The position numbers and the translations under genes were made by a program. From Aliamphritea ceti (GTDB lineage: Bacteria > Pseudomonadota > Gammaproteobacteria > Pseudomonadales > Balneatricaceae), in assembly GCF_024347215.1 (NCBI RefSeq), contig NZ_AP025282.1, forward strand, positions 4,092,001-4,156,000: 64,000 nucleotides of DNA. The letters are read 5' to 3'. Below, in pieces: positions 1-8,541 of the stretch. How positions within the stretch are numbered: position 1 is the first letter of the stretch; each line of letters opens with the position of its first letter. Under the pieces are notes generated by a model. That model saw only the letters and a program-made list of their open reading frames with translations. It ran no database searches and was not told where the DNA came from.

Positions 1-410
1 TGGCCGGCGCCATCTAATGCCAGCAACTTAACGTCAACCTCAGCACCAGCCGCTTCTGAAAGATCAGCCTGCATGCGTTGCAGCACATCAGCCTCAGCAG
101 CAAAAGCAGTCAGGTTAAAAGAGTTCAGATACAACTTGAATGACTTGGATTCAATAATATGCGTGGAATCAGCCGGTATACGAAACTCTGCCAGCCGTAC
201 CACAGGTTTACCTTTCTGGTTCAGCCAGGAAACTTCATATGCGTTCCAGATATCTACTCCGCTAAAAGGCAAAGTCTTCTGTTCAACACCCCGGGCCTGC
301 CAGTTCAGATTTCGCTGAATCGGATACAATAATCCAGAGTCGTACTGGTTAACATACTGTGTATCAGCACCTAAAGGCGCGTGATGTAAACTTTCTTCAA
401 TTTCTTTCAT
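1..410 (-). CDS. queF: NADPH-dependent 7-cyano-7-deazaguanine reductase QueF (5' part only)
   Basis: This is the first 136 codons of a leftward gene cut by the window edge, with its ATG at 408-410. It is visible only by translating the minus strand. QueF reduces preQ0 to preQ1 in queuosine synthesis for tRNA wobble positions, in the cytoplasm. The motifs LPFSGVDIWNAYEVSWLN (about residues 47-64) and ESKSFKLYLNSFN (about 87-99) are diagnostic of the long, two-domain QueF type. The catalytic cysteine half lies outside the window. The gene starts 20 bp downstream of the ABC permease stop, so the two may be cotranscribed. Confidence 0.93.
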   Translation of the reverse strand, partial: MKEIEESLHHAPLGADTQYVNQYDSGLLYPIQRNLNWQARGVEQKTLPFSGVDIWNAYEVSWLNQKGKPVVRLAEFRIPADSTHIIESKSFKLYLNSFNLTAFAAEADVLQRMQADLSEAAGAEVDVKLLALDGAG

Positions 411-430
411 ATCATCTCAACCAGCCATAC

Positions 431-1204
431 TCAGTGACGAATTCCACGCCCTGAACTAAGCAAATGTAACGAATAGCCAAACAATACCAGAATAAAACCA
501 ATAATCATGCTGTAGGCAAAAACCACATCAATATCACTTACACCCAAAATGCCGTACCTGAAGGTATTCACCATATACAGAATCGGGTTCAACTGAGATA
601 CCCCCTGCCAAAAATCAGGTAGCAGGCTTATCGAATAGAATACGCCCCCCAGATACGTCAGCGGTGTAAGTACGAATGTCGGAATAATAGACACATCATC
701 AAAACTGTTGGCAAATACAGCATTAATAAAACCGCCCAGGGAAAACAGAATCGCCGTCAGCAATACCACCGATACCATGACCCAAAGATTATGAATCTGC
801 AGATCTGTGAAAAACATAGACAGACAGGTAACAATAAAGCCAACCCCCAGCCCCCGGACCGAACCACCGACAACATAACCACTGAGAATTACCCAGTTTG
901 GTACCGGCGAAACCAGCAACTCTTCAATATGTCGCTGAAATTTGGTGCTATAAAACGACGACACAACATTGCTGTAGGAATTAGTGATAACCGACATCAT
1001 GATCAGACCCGGAACGATATACTCCATGTAATCGAAACCACCCATTTCACCGATTCGTGAACCTATAAGGTTGCCGAAAATAATGAAATATAAAGTCATC
1101 GTAATTGCCGGCGGAAGCAAGGTTTGCCCCCATATCCGTGTAAACCGGCGAATCTCACGACTTACGATCGTCATGAATGCGACCCAAAGCTCTTTATTAC
1201 TCAT
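431..1204 (-). CDS. yadH: ABC-2 type transporter permease (YadH-like)
   Basis: The 257-residue product is an integral membrane protein with about six hydrophobic segments (roughly residues 20-45, 65-85, 105-130, 140-165, 175-195 and 228-250), the usual ABC-2 exporter permease form. It pairs with the ATP-binding protein encoded 42 bp upstream on the same strand, and the two would form an inner-membrane export complex. The substrate is unknown, as for E. coli YadGH. The order ATPase, permease, then queF nearby resembles the Pseudomonas PA2812-PA2811 and PA2806 neighbourhood as I recall it. The start is the ATG at 1204. Confidence 0.88.
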   Translation of the reverse strand: MSNKELWVAFMTIVSREIRRFTRIWGQTLLPPAITMTLYFIIFGNLIGSRIGEMGGFDYMEYIVPGLIMMSVITNSYSNVVSSFYSTKFQRHIEELLVSPVPNWVILSGYVVGGSVRGLGVGFIVTCLSMFFTDLQIHNLWVMVSVVLLTAILFSLGGFINAVFANSFDDVSIIPTFVLTPLTYLGGVFYSISLLPDFWQGVSQLNPILYMVNTFRYGILGVSDIDVVFAYSMIIGFILVLFGYSLHLLSSGRGIRH

Positions 1205-1246
1205 CTGGTTTCCCGTATCACTTTGCAGAACCGCAAAGGCAGTACA

Positions 1247-2167
1247 TTATTTAAGATTCTTATCGACTAAGGATACAAACAGCTCTTCCAGGCGATTACT
1301 TTTGTTTCGCATACTGGTCACTTCAATCCCCTGCTCCGCTAACTGACTGAAAATGGGGTTCATAGCTTTATTCTTTTCCACCTCCACCAGCAGGCTCAAA
1401 TCACTTTCCAGGCTAACGTTATAGCCCTCTAAACGGGGTGCTTGCTGTAAAGCTGGCGCTACGTCCATCACAAATGACTCGGTATTCAGCTGTGCTAACA
1501 AAGCACGCATAGTCGTATTCTGAATAATCTCACCGTGATCAATAATCGCAATGTTACGGCACAAATGCTCGGCCTCTTCCAAATAATGAGTTGTCAGAAT
1601 AATGCTCGTACCTTCAGCATTAATTTCCTGCAAAAACTCCCACATGGAACGGCGCAATTCGATATCCACACCCGCTGTCGGTTCATCCAGAATCAACAAG
1701 CGTGGCTCATGCACCAGTGCACGGGCAATCATCAGACGTCGCTTCATACCACCTGAGAGCATCCGGGAAATATCATTACGCTTTTCCCACAGTCCCAGTT
1801 TTTCTAAATAGTGATCCGCTCTTTCAGACGCTTCTTTTGCCGCAATACCGTAATAACCTGCTTGAGTGGTAACAATGTCTTTTACCTTCTCAAACATATT
1901 GAAGTTAAATTCCTGAGGTACTACCCCCAGTTCACGCTTTGCCGCTGCCGGATCTTTATCCAGATCATGGCCAAACACTGATACCTGACCAGAGGTTTTA
2001 TTAACCAGAGAAGAGACGATTCCCAGGGTCGTTGATTTACCTGCGCCATTAGGCCCAAGCAAAGCAAAAAAATCCCCCTGCTGTACCTCGAACGAAATCC
2101 CTTTTAAAGCTTCAAAGCCATTGCCATAAACTTTACGAAGATCCTGTATGGTTAATGCACTGGTCAT
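1247..2167 (-). CDS. yadG: ABC transporter ATP-binding protein (YadG-like)
   Basis: This 306-residue cytoplasmic ATPase energises the adjacent permease. Visible motifs in order are Walker A GPNGAGKST (about residues 38-46), the Q-loop region VVPQEF, the signature LSGGMKRR (about 137), Walker B LLILDEPTAGVD and the H-loop TTHYLEEAEHLC. The C-terminal 80 residues after the nucleotide-binding domain are typical of exporter ATPases of this subfamily. It is the first gene of the leftward run yadG-yadH-queF, and 188 bp separate it from the divergent PA2817-like gene, so the promoters of both lie in that gap. The transported substrate cannot be deduced from sequence. Confidence 0.9.
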   Translation of the reverse strand: MTSALTIQDLRKVYGNGFEALKGISFEVQQGDFFALLGPNGAGKSTTLGIVSSLVNKTSGQVSVFGHDLDKDPAAAKRELGVVPQEFNFNMFEKVKDIVTTQAGYYGIAAKEASERADHYLEKLGLWEKRNDISRMLSGGMKRRLMIARALVHEPRLLILDEPTAGVDIELRRSMWEFLQEINAEGTSIILTTHYLEEAEHLCRNIAIIDHGEIIQNTTMRALLAQLNTESFVMDVAPALQQAPRLEGYNVSLESDLSLLVEVEKNKAMNPIFSQLAEQGIEVTSMRNKSNRLEELFVSLVDKNLK

Positions 2168-2355
2168 GCGATTTCCTGTTAGCTAAAGAAGCGCTGAATA
2201 CGCTCCGGCAAGAACATCATAAGTGGGGATAAGTCATGCAAATTTCAAGCAGGCTTCAGCTAATAGCTATACTCTTGTGAGATCATAATGAAGCTGTTAA
2301 ATTTGCCGCGACTTCCAATTGCTGCTTATCAGCATATATAAACACTGAGATTCTC

Positions 2356-2673
2356 ATGACACCACGTGAAGAAATAGCCGAAGCATTCCGCGCCTTAGAA
2401 AGCACCCTTGAAAAAGGCCTTCAGGCGACAGGCAGTGAAGATGCCATTATTGCTATGCAGCATCGCTTTGAAAACATCTACGAAGCCATTAATGCGAATG
2501 AAGATTATGTTTACCTGGCACAGGAAACTATCGCTCACTTTTTTGTCATGCACCCTAACCTGACCCATGTAATTCCCCGGGAACTTCTCTGGCGTCTGGG
2601 CGGCTCATGCCTGCACTTTCTAACAGACGACGAAATTGCTGAATTTACCCGCCAGGAAGAACAGCTACACTGA
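2356..2673 (+). CDS. small conserved protein, PA2817-like
   Basis: The 105-residue acidic protein has no signal peptide or membrane segment and is predicted mostly helical. A C-terminal block reading PRELLWRLGGSCLHFLTDDE looks like the signature of the uncharacterised PA2817 family of gammaproteobacteria. That assignment is from memory of the family and moderately secure. Its position next to yadG and queF homologues agrees with the Pseudomonas neighbourhood. No biochemical function is known. It stands alone, divergent from yadG and convergent with the long GGDEF-EAL gene, with 90 bp and no obvious terminator between them. Confidence 0.7.
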   Translation: MTPREEIAEAFRALESTLEKGLQATGSEDAIIAMQHRFENIYEAINANEDYVYLAQETIAHFFVMHPNLTHVIPRELLWRLGGSCLHFLTDDEIAEFTRQEEQLH

Positions 2674-2763
2674 GCTTTTGTATGACGTGCTTTAAGCAAT
2701 CGCTTAAGCCAAAAATGTAAGTCTGTCTCTTAAACCCTGAGAGTGTTTTGCTCAAGCCAAGAG

Positions 2764-5640
2764 TTAGCTTTCTGCCGGTAATCTGATGCCTGAATTATCA
2801 GGTATCTGATTACGAGCATCGACAAACGCATATAACGCCTCTGCAGTCAGCGGCTTACTGTAAAAATATCCCTGCACATAATGGCACTCCAGTGCAGTTA
2901 TAAAATCCAGTTGTTGCTGGGTTTCTACACCTTCTGCGATGATCTCTAACTGTAATGACTGACACATAGCTACTGTTGCCATGATAATCGACTCATCACT
3001 TTGATCCTCACCAATATCCTGAATAAAACTGCGATCAATTTTTAACTTCTCTATCGGTAAACGCTTCAGATAGCTCAAGGATGAATAACCTGTACCGAAG
3101 TCATCCATCGCCAGAGAAATACCCAGGTCCCGAAGATATGTCAGCTTACCTATGGATACTTCAGGCTGCCGTATAATAAAACTTTCAGTTACTTCCAACG
3201 TCAGATATTCAGGATTTAAGTCTGCATCCTTCAACGCACGCTCAATTGTTGGAATAAGTTGTTCATGAGCAATCTGCTGGCCAGCCAGATTTACTGCCAT
3301 CCGCATTATAGGGAAGCCCTTTTTCAACCAACTGCTCATCTGCTGGCAAGCTTCCCGTAATACCCACTCTCCCAGTGGAATAATCAAATCCAGCTCTTCT
3401 GCTAAAGAGATAAAACGGTCCGGACCCAACAAACCGGCTTCCGGGTGCTGCCAGCGAACCAAAGCCTCAACCCCGACAACCATATCGGTACGGACATCAA
3501 TCTGAGGCTGATAATGCAGTACCAATTGGTCACTCTGGATTGCTTTACGCAAATCAGCACCTAAAGCGAAACGTTCGAAGCGTTGGTTATCTTTTTCAAA
3601 ATCGTAAATGAAATACCCATTCCTACCTGCATCTTTCGCCTGAAACATTGCAACATCCGCATGCTTAATGAGGCTGCTGCCATCGTTACCGTGATCAGGA
3701 AAAGCACTTATACCGATACTGACCGTCACAACCACTTCATATTTTTCAATTAAAAATGGTTGCTGAAATGCCTGTAAGATTTTATTGGCGACAAGCTGAA
3801 CACCCTCCATATCCCTTGCACTGCTCAGTAAAACGGTAAATTCATCGCCCCCCAAACGGGCCAGCAAATCAGTCTGACGGATACAATCATTAATACGTTG
3901 CGTAGCAATCAGCAGTAATTGATCACCGACTGTATGCCCAAGCGAATCATTTACTTCTTTAAAGCGGTCCAGATCGATAAACAAAACAGCAACACTGCCA
4001 GAGGATATCCGTGCTTTTTCAATAGCGTTGTTCAGACAGCTCATAAAAAACTGCCGGTTTGGCCTTTCCGTCAAAGGATCATGATTAGCTAACCAATGCA
4101 GCCGCCGCTCAGCCCGCTTCCGGTCACTGATATCCATACCGATAGACAGAATCATCGGAGCGCCCTGCTCTTGCCTTAACTTAGCGTGTAGCCATGAAAT
4201 ATCATGCTGATTGCCTGCCGCATCCAAAAGAACATTATCGGTACGCACCTGGTTCTCCAGACCTGACATAAGGCGTTCTAACTGAGAGACATACTCCTGG
4301 CTTTCATTATCCTTCTGCAGTAAATCAAAAAAGCTCAGCTGACTTTGCTGGTTTTGCTTTAAACCCAATAACTGCATACCGAAATGATTCAGAGTATGCA
4401 GCTCACCCTGCTTATTCTGAGTCAGAATCAACATAGGTGCACTTTCCAGCAAACTCATCAGGAAATCCCGTTCCTTACCCAATTCAAACCGGCTTTTCTC
4501 AAGACTTTCAGTTCGCTGATTGACGACTGTTTCCAGCCGTTCTAATTGCCCTGTCAGATCAAGCGTACTATGTAATACGATATCCCGCTCATCATAACCA
4601 AACCAACGCCCCGGCTGATTAAACTTCAACAACTCGGTACGCATCTGTTTATATTCACTCTGGCTAAGCAGCGGCAAGTGCTGAGCTAATGCAACCAGGA
4701 ATGCCAGTGGACGTCTTAAGGTCATCGCCATCAAAACACTGGCAACAAAAATACCCAGCAGACCTGTTAGCAGATAATTAAATAAGGTGGTTTCAATGGT
4801 TTTAACGTCAGCTGAAATGTCATCCAGGACCAACCAATATGCAGTTCCGGCTGCAACCCCTGGCAGAGGTTCGAAAAGCACTTCATAGTCCCGGTCCTGA
4901 TAACTGATCCGATACACACTACCCTCAGCATGGAATTCTTTCTGATTGCTCAGGAACTCCAGTATTGGCTGATTACGCTGCCTGTTTGTCAGCGAACTAA
5001 TGAGCAATCCCCAATCATGCAACTCACCGGCCTGCTCTGGCGCGCCCAGCGCTAAACCAATATCCAGTAAGGTCTGTTGCTTGATGTTATAAATGACATC
5101 ATAAAGAAAACTGCTTACCATCATCACACCCACCTGATGATCATCCAGCAGTAGCGGCAATAATACATAACGCACACATACAGAATTACATACCAGCTGT
5201 CTGACCGGGCGCTCTGTTGTAATAACCTGTTGTATATAGCTCTCAGGAACTGAGACTTTATCTCCCCAGAAACTGATCAACTCTTCACGCTGATCGTACA
5301 GGTAGATGGAATTTACCGAGCCACTTAGTTGTAAGGCATTAAACCGCCGCTCAATTGAGGTGCGAAACCCAGCCAGAGCATCATCTTGCTCTGCATTCAA
5401 ACTACGGGCATCGATAGAGATGAGTTCAGCCGTTTCCAGAAGCCTTTCATAAGAGACATCCAGCGAGCCATTTAAACGCCCGACTTCTGCACGGTTAACA
5501 TGCTCCCTTTGCCGGCTAAACTGTTGCTCTAACTGATACATCGAAAATAACGCGAATGCTCCCTGTACAGTAATCAGCACCAGCACCAAAATAAAAAATA
5601 TTCGCCACTTTAAACTGATAAACCGAGCCGCTTCCACCAT
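2764..5640 (-). CDS. membrane sensor with PAS, GGDEF and EAL domains
   Basis: The 958-residue protein makes or breaks cyclic-di-GMP in response to a periplasmic signal. Order: membrane segment (about 13-33), periplasmic sensor domain (about 35-285), second membrane segment (about 290-312), coiled linker, PAS (about 395-515), GGDEF (about 520-690) and EAL (about 700-945). The GGDEF active site is intact (FIDLDRFKEVND and GGDEF). The EAL site is also intact (VEALVRW, LEVTES, DDFGTGYSSL, KIDRSF, EGVE), so both activities are possible. It lies 15 bp downstream of the porin gene and ends the operon PstS-like protein, porin, sensor. I infer that the periplasmic or outer-membrane partners supply its ligand. 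Confidence 0.9.
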   Translation of the reverse strand: MVEAARFISLKWRIFFILVLVLITVQGAFALFSMYQLEQQFSRQREHVNRAEVGRLNGSLDVSYERLLETAELISIDARSLNAEQDDALAGFRTSIERRFNALQLSGSVNSIYLYDQREELISFWGDKVSVPESYIQQVITTERPVRQLVCNSVCVRYVLLPLLLDDHQVGVMMVSSFLYDVIYNIKQQTLLDIGLALGAPEQAGELHDWGLLISSLTNRQRNQPILEFLSNQKEFHAEGSVYRISYQDRDYEVLFEPLPGVAAGTAYWLVLDDISADVKTIETTLFNYLLTGLLGIFVASVLMAMTLRRPLAFLVALAQHLPLLSQSEYKQMRTELLKFNQPGRWFGYDERDIVLHSTLDLTGQLERLETVVNQRTESLEKSRFELGKERDFLMSLLESAPMLILTQNKQGELHTLNHFGMQLLGLKQNQQSQLSFFDLLQKDNESQEYVSQLERLMSGLENQVRTDNVLLDAAGNQHDISWLHAKLRQEQGAPMILSIGMDISDRKRAERRLHWLANHDPLTERPNRQFFMSCLNNAIEKARISSGSVAVLFIDLDRFKEVNDSLGHTVGDQLLLIATQRINDCIRQTDLLARLGGDEFTVLLSSARDMEGVQLVANKILQAFQQPFLIEKYEVVVTVSIGISAFPDHGNDGSSLIKHADVAMFQAKDAGRNGYFIYDFEKDNQRFERFALGADLRKAIQSDQLVLHYQPQIDVRTDMVVGVEALVRWQHPEAGLLGPDRFISLAEELDLIIPLGEWVLREACQQMSSWLKKGFPIMRMAVNLAGQQIAHEQLIPTIERALKDADLNPEYLTLEVTESFIIRQPEVSIGKLTYLRDLGISLAMDDFGTGYSSLSYLKRLPIEKLKIDRSFIQDIGEDQSDESIIMATVAMCQSLQLEIIAEGVETQQQLDFITALECHYVQGYFYSKPLTAEALYAFVDARNQIPDNSGIRLPAES

Positions 5641-5655
5641 CCTACAGCCTCATCC

Positions 5656-6849
5656 TTAAAACCGATAAGTCACTTGCAGAGCGAATAAATTCCAGTACCG
5701 CTCCAGTTTTGAATTATCCGGATTATCCTGCTCTGGCAGCCAGCCAGTGCCATCAACATAATGATACTCAGCCCTAACTAACCAGGCAGGATCAGGGCGC
5801 CAACCAACGCCAAGTGTCAGATCTTTAGCAAAAAAATTATGTTCAGCCCGGCGAAAAGCAGCACTGTTAGCGGCTCCATTTCGATCGGACTTATCCAGAT
5901 AAAGTACATCATACCGGGCTATCAAATCCCAGTTCACGGCAAAACGATATTGTGCCTGCAGATAGTAAGACTCTGACTCTGTTCTGGGCCGTTGACTAAA
6001 CACTCCGCCCAGCTCACCCCAGTCAATTTCTTGCCGCATATATTCTGATGTAAATGTCCACTTTTCCGTATTGTACTGACCAGAAAGAACGGTCACATTT
6101 ACCTTCAGATCTCCTGCGTTAAATTCCTTGAGATCAGTCGGAAAACTATTACCACTTAGCGGCTCATAACCAAGCTTAAACTCAGCCAGAGTTATACCTG
6201 CCCGGAAGCGATTTCCTTCAGAATTATAAATGCTGCGGAACATCATTCCTTCAGAGTCAGCAAAGCGACCACTGGCATCAAACGTCAGATATGCATATTC
6301 AACATTTTCATCTTTACGAGGCATCCCGTAGACCAGATCAAAGTCCAACCTCCCACTTCCAAGACTCGTACCTGCGTAAACTCCCACCCCATCAACGGAC
6401 AGCTCCAAATCTCTCGCCTGATCAAAATACAGCGACTGCGGCAACATAATAGAAGGCCGGGTAAATGCCACATCTCGGGTATCATTATAAAAACCAAAAG
6501 GTATTTTCAAACGCCCTGCTCTAAGGCCGTATTGCGCTACTGCTGTATCTTCAATCCGGTAATCCATTAGCGCATAATCAATCTGTGGTGAGCCATCATC
6601 AACGGCCCCCGCCCGACGTGACATAAATTGCCCCGCCAAGTGTAGCTGAGGCAGTACCCTATAACGGGTATTAACAGCTATCTCTCTGAAATCCAGGCTG
6701 CCATCAGAGCTATTACCATAAATATTATTCTTATCGGTATAGAAAAAACCTTGTGTCAGAAAACCGTTTACACTTAGCTCCTGTGCCGACACGCCTGACG
6801 CCAGTAAAAACATGCCACTCAGCAAGACACCACAATCTTTAATACTCAT
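5656..6849 (-). CDS. porin-like outer-membrane beta-barrel protein
   Basis: The 397-residue protein has a signal peptide (about residues 1-22, cleavage near SAQ-EL), then alternating short strands rich in aromatic residues. It ends in QVTYRF, the terminal phenylalanine typical of barrels inserted by the BAM complex. The RLKIPFGFYNDTRD segment resembles the phosphate-selective porin O/P-like superfamily, but the substrate is not determined. Its ATG lies inside the 3' end of the PstS-like gene (11-nt overlap), indicating translational coupling. The GGDEF-EAL gene follows after 15 bp. A barrel encoded between a soluble binding protein and a c-di-GMP sensor suggests a sensing role rather than bulk nutrient uptake; that is inference. 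Confidence 0.82.
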   Translation of the reverse strand: MSIKDCGVLLSGMFLLASGVSAQELSVNGFLTQGFFYTDKNNIYGNSSDGSLDFREIAVNTRYRVLPQLHLAGQFMSRRAGAVDDGSPQIDYALMDYRIEDTAVAQYGLRAGRLKIPFGFYNDTRDVAFTRPSIMLPQSLYFDQARDLELSVDGVGVYAGTSLGSGRLDFDLVYGMPRKDENVEYAYLTFDASGRFADSEGMMFRSIYNSEGNRFRAGITLAEFKLGYEPLSGNSFPTDLKEFNAGDLKVNVTVLSGQYNTEKWTFTSEYMRQEIDWGELGGVFSQRPRTESESYYLQAQYRFAVNWDLIARYDVLYLDKSDRNGAANSAAFRRAEHNFFAKDLTLGVGWRPDPAWLVRAEYHYVDGTGWLPEQDNPDNSKLERYWNLFALQVTYRF

Positions 6850-7264
6850 AAACGACCCTCACGTTCTCCGTTCCAGTCAGGTCTTGCTCTATATAACCTA
6901 TAGCACCTTTACCGGTAGAAATTTTCTCCAGCATTTCTTCTGTAGAAAGCACCTGATACGGCGCATCTCCAGAGCCGGTAAAAACCGCCCGGTCCCAGAC
7001 ATTACGTAATTGATAAGGGAAAACACCCAGATAGCGCTTAGTAAAATTCAGATGCGCCGGATCATCATCGGCAAAAACATAGACTTCAACCGGCGAACCA
7101 TCCTGCCAATAACTGAGGCGCATTGAAAAAACAGATAACAGAGACTGACGGCTAACACCATCGAGATTAACATCAGAACTGACAATAACAGCGCCTGCCT
7201 GAGCATTCAGGGCACTGAAGCACAATATGAATAACAGTGTTGATCTCCGTATCACCGCTAACAT
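6839..7264 (-). CDS. short PstS-like periplasmic binding protein
   Basis: The 141-residue product has a signal peptide (about 1-23) and one small alpha/beta domain. The block LLSVFSMRLSYWQDGSPVEV, the FTGSGDAPYQVLSTEEM stretch and the GAIGYIEQ ending are hallmarks of truncated PstS-family phosphate-binding-like proteins of about 140 residues. No phosphate permease genes are nearby, so a transport role is unlikely. It is the promoter-proximal gene of the operon with the porin and the GGDEF-EAL sensor, and probably supplies a ligand-binding function to that sensor. The start ATG at 7264 precedes a clear signal sequence. Confidence 0.82.
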   Translation of the reverse strand: MLAVIRRSTLLFILCFSALNAQAGAVIVSSDVNLDGVSRQSLLSVFSMRLSYWQDGSPVEVYVFADDDPAHLNFTKRYLGVFPYQLRNVWDRAVFTGSGDAPYQVLSTEEMLEKISTGKGAIGYIEQDLTGTENVRVVYEY

Positions 7265-7435
7265 TGCGTTACCTGTCAGATTATCGTTGTTTCAGTATAA
7301 GTAAGGGGCAGTAACCTGAACATAATCCACAGACAGGAAACATCCCAAAACGGAAACATAAAGAATATGCTGATAATATTTTGTTTTTAATAGAAAAACT
7401 GGAAGTAATATAACACGAAGAGAAAAACTTGAAAG

Positions 7436-7511
7436 TGGCGTCCCATAGGGGGTTCGAACCCCTGTTACCGCCGTGAAAGGGCGGTGTCCTAGGCCACTAG
7501 ACGAATGGGAC
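7436..7511 (-). tRNA. tRNA-Glu(TTC)
   Basis: This 76-nt cloverleaf on the minus strand has anticodon TTC in the loop CTTTCAC, an encoded CCA end, and close similarity to E. coli tRNA-Glu. It differs from the other two Glu copies by one base in the D region (GGCCTAGG instead of GGTCTAGG). It is the last gene of the promoter-distal unit. Confidence 0.97.
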
Positions 7512-7535
7512 GCATTTTACAGCCACACTGTAAAT

Positions 7536-7611
7536 TGGAGCGGAATATCGGGCTCGAACCGACGACCTGAACCTTGGCAAGGTTCCGCTCTACCAACTGA
7601 GCTAATTCCGC
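7536..7611 (-). tRNA. tRNA-Gly(GCC)
   Basis: This is a 76-nt cloverleaf on the minus strand with anticodon GCC in TTGCCAA and an encoded CCA. It sits 24 bp upstream of one tRNA-Glu and 14 bp downstream of another, so the three genes share a transcript. Confidence 0.97.
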
Positions 7612-7625
7612 CAAACCGGTGAAAA

Positions 7626-7701
7626 TGGCGTCCCATAGGGGGTTCGAACCCCTGTTACCGCCGTGAAAGGGCGGTGTCCTAGACCACTAGACGAATGGGA
7701 C
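7626..7701 (-). tRNA. tRNA-Glu(TTC)
   Basis: This is a 76-nt cloverleaf with anticodon TTC and an encoded CCA. It is the first tRNA behind the internal promoter at 7761-7789. Confidence 0.97.
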
Positions 7702-7760
7702 ACAACAGCTACATAAGTTATTCGAAGACCTAAGTAACTTCCTCACCAGAGGAGGCGCGT

Positions 7761-7789
7761 ATATTAATGAGTCGCACCGACCTCGTCAA
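7761..7789 (-). promoter_or_regulatory. internal tRNA promoter (sigma-70 type)
   Basis: On the minus strand, TTGACG (7784-7789), a 17-bp spacer and TAATAT (7761-7766) are followed by a GC-rich discriminator (ACGCGCC). This fits a stringently controlled stable-RNA promoter reading into the Glu-Gly-Glu group. The rest of the 276-bp gap between tRNA genes shows no further feature. Confidence 0.75.
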
Positions 7790-7977
7790 GCCGCAAATTA
7801 AGATTTTATGAAAGTTTTTACAAACCCGCGAAAACAGGTAAATACCTTCTCTTAAAGCACAGACAACTGGCACTGAAAAAACCTGCATTGCATGAATGAA
7901 CAACGCAAAGAATATTTCAGTAGAAACGAATAAGAAAACAAAAAGAATGAAAATAAGAAATATAGAGTGGCAGGAAT

Positions 7978-8053
7978 TGGAGCGGAATATCGGGCTCGAA
8001 CCGACGACCTGAACCTTGGCAAGGTTCCGCTCTACCAACTGAGCTAATTCCGC
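7978..8053 (-). tRNA. tRNA-Gly(GCC)
   Basis: This is a 76-nt cloverleaf, anticodon GCC, encoded CCA. It appears identical in sequence to the copy at 7536-7611 and is second in the promoter-proximal unit. Confidence 0.97.
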
Positions 8054-8101
8054 GTCCTGCCAGAACGTACCCAATATTAAACCAGGCAGTGTCTGAAAAA
8101 A

Positions 8102-8177
8102 TGGCGTCCCATAGGGGGTTCGAACCCCTGTTACCGCCGTGAAAGGGCGGTGTCCTAGACCACTAGACGAATGGGAC
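8102..8177 (-). tRNA. tRNA-Glu(TTC)
   Basis: This is a 76-nt cloverleaf, anticodon TTC, encoded CCA. It is the first gene behind the promoter at 8207-8235 and matches the copy at 7626-7701. Confidence 0.97.
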
Positions 8178-8206
8178 GCTGCGGTCTTCGTTAAAAGACG
8201 GTGCGT

Positions 8207-8235
8207 ATACTATAAATCTGACTCCCCGAGGTCAA
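8207..8235 (-). promoter_or_regulatory. tRNA cluster promoter (sigma-70 type)
   Basis: On the minus strand, TTGACC (8230-8235), a 17-bp spacer and TAGTAT (8207-8212) are followed by ACGCACC. It is close in form to the internal promoter at 7761-7789, as expected if a promoter-plus-tRNA unit was duplicated. Confidence 0.78.
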
Positions 8236-8541
8236 GTACCTATCGAGGTTTTATTTCAAAAAGATAGGTTTATGCTCAATTCCGGTCGATCTGCACCAAT
8301 AATCATATTGATATTCCATGTTTCAACTTTCAACAGGCCTTTTATCATCATCTGCAAACGTTTAAAGACATTGACAAAGAGCACTCAAAAAACCCTGAAT
8401 GTCACTAATAAATAAGGGGAAAACATCCCAAATTCACCACAAAGATACTTGCACTCTGGGCTAGCATTAGGTCTTATTGTTAGGAATACCGTTTAAATAT
8501 TTACAACATAAAAAATTCCAATGCTGAGGAGGCCAAATTTA
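8236..8541. other. intergenic region before the PF04392 binding-protein gene
   Basis: This stretch is AT-rich and non-coding. No convincing open reading frame, terminator or known operator is visible. The promoter of the rightward binding-protein/sensor pair must lie here, but I cannot place it with confidence. The AGGAGG at 8527-8532 is the ribosome binding site of the gene that follows. Confidence 0.5.

Noticed and set aside
73..318. An 81-codon rightward frame at the window start
   Set aside because: The opposite strand encodes the conserved QueF motifs through the same bases.
7340..8430. A shared motif resembling GAAAACATCCCAAA upstream of both the PstS-like operon (about 7338) and the PF04392 gene (about 8416)
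   Set aside because: Only about 12 bases match and the orientation relative to the genes differs, so chance is a sufficient explanation.
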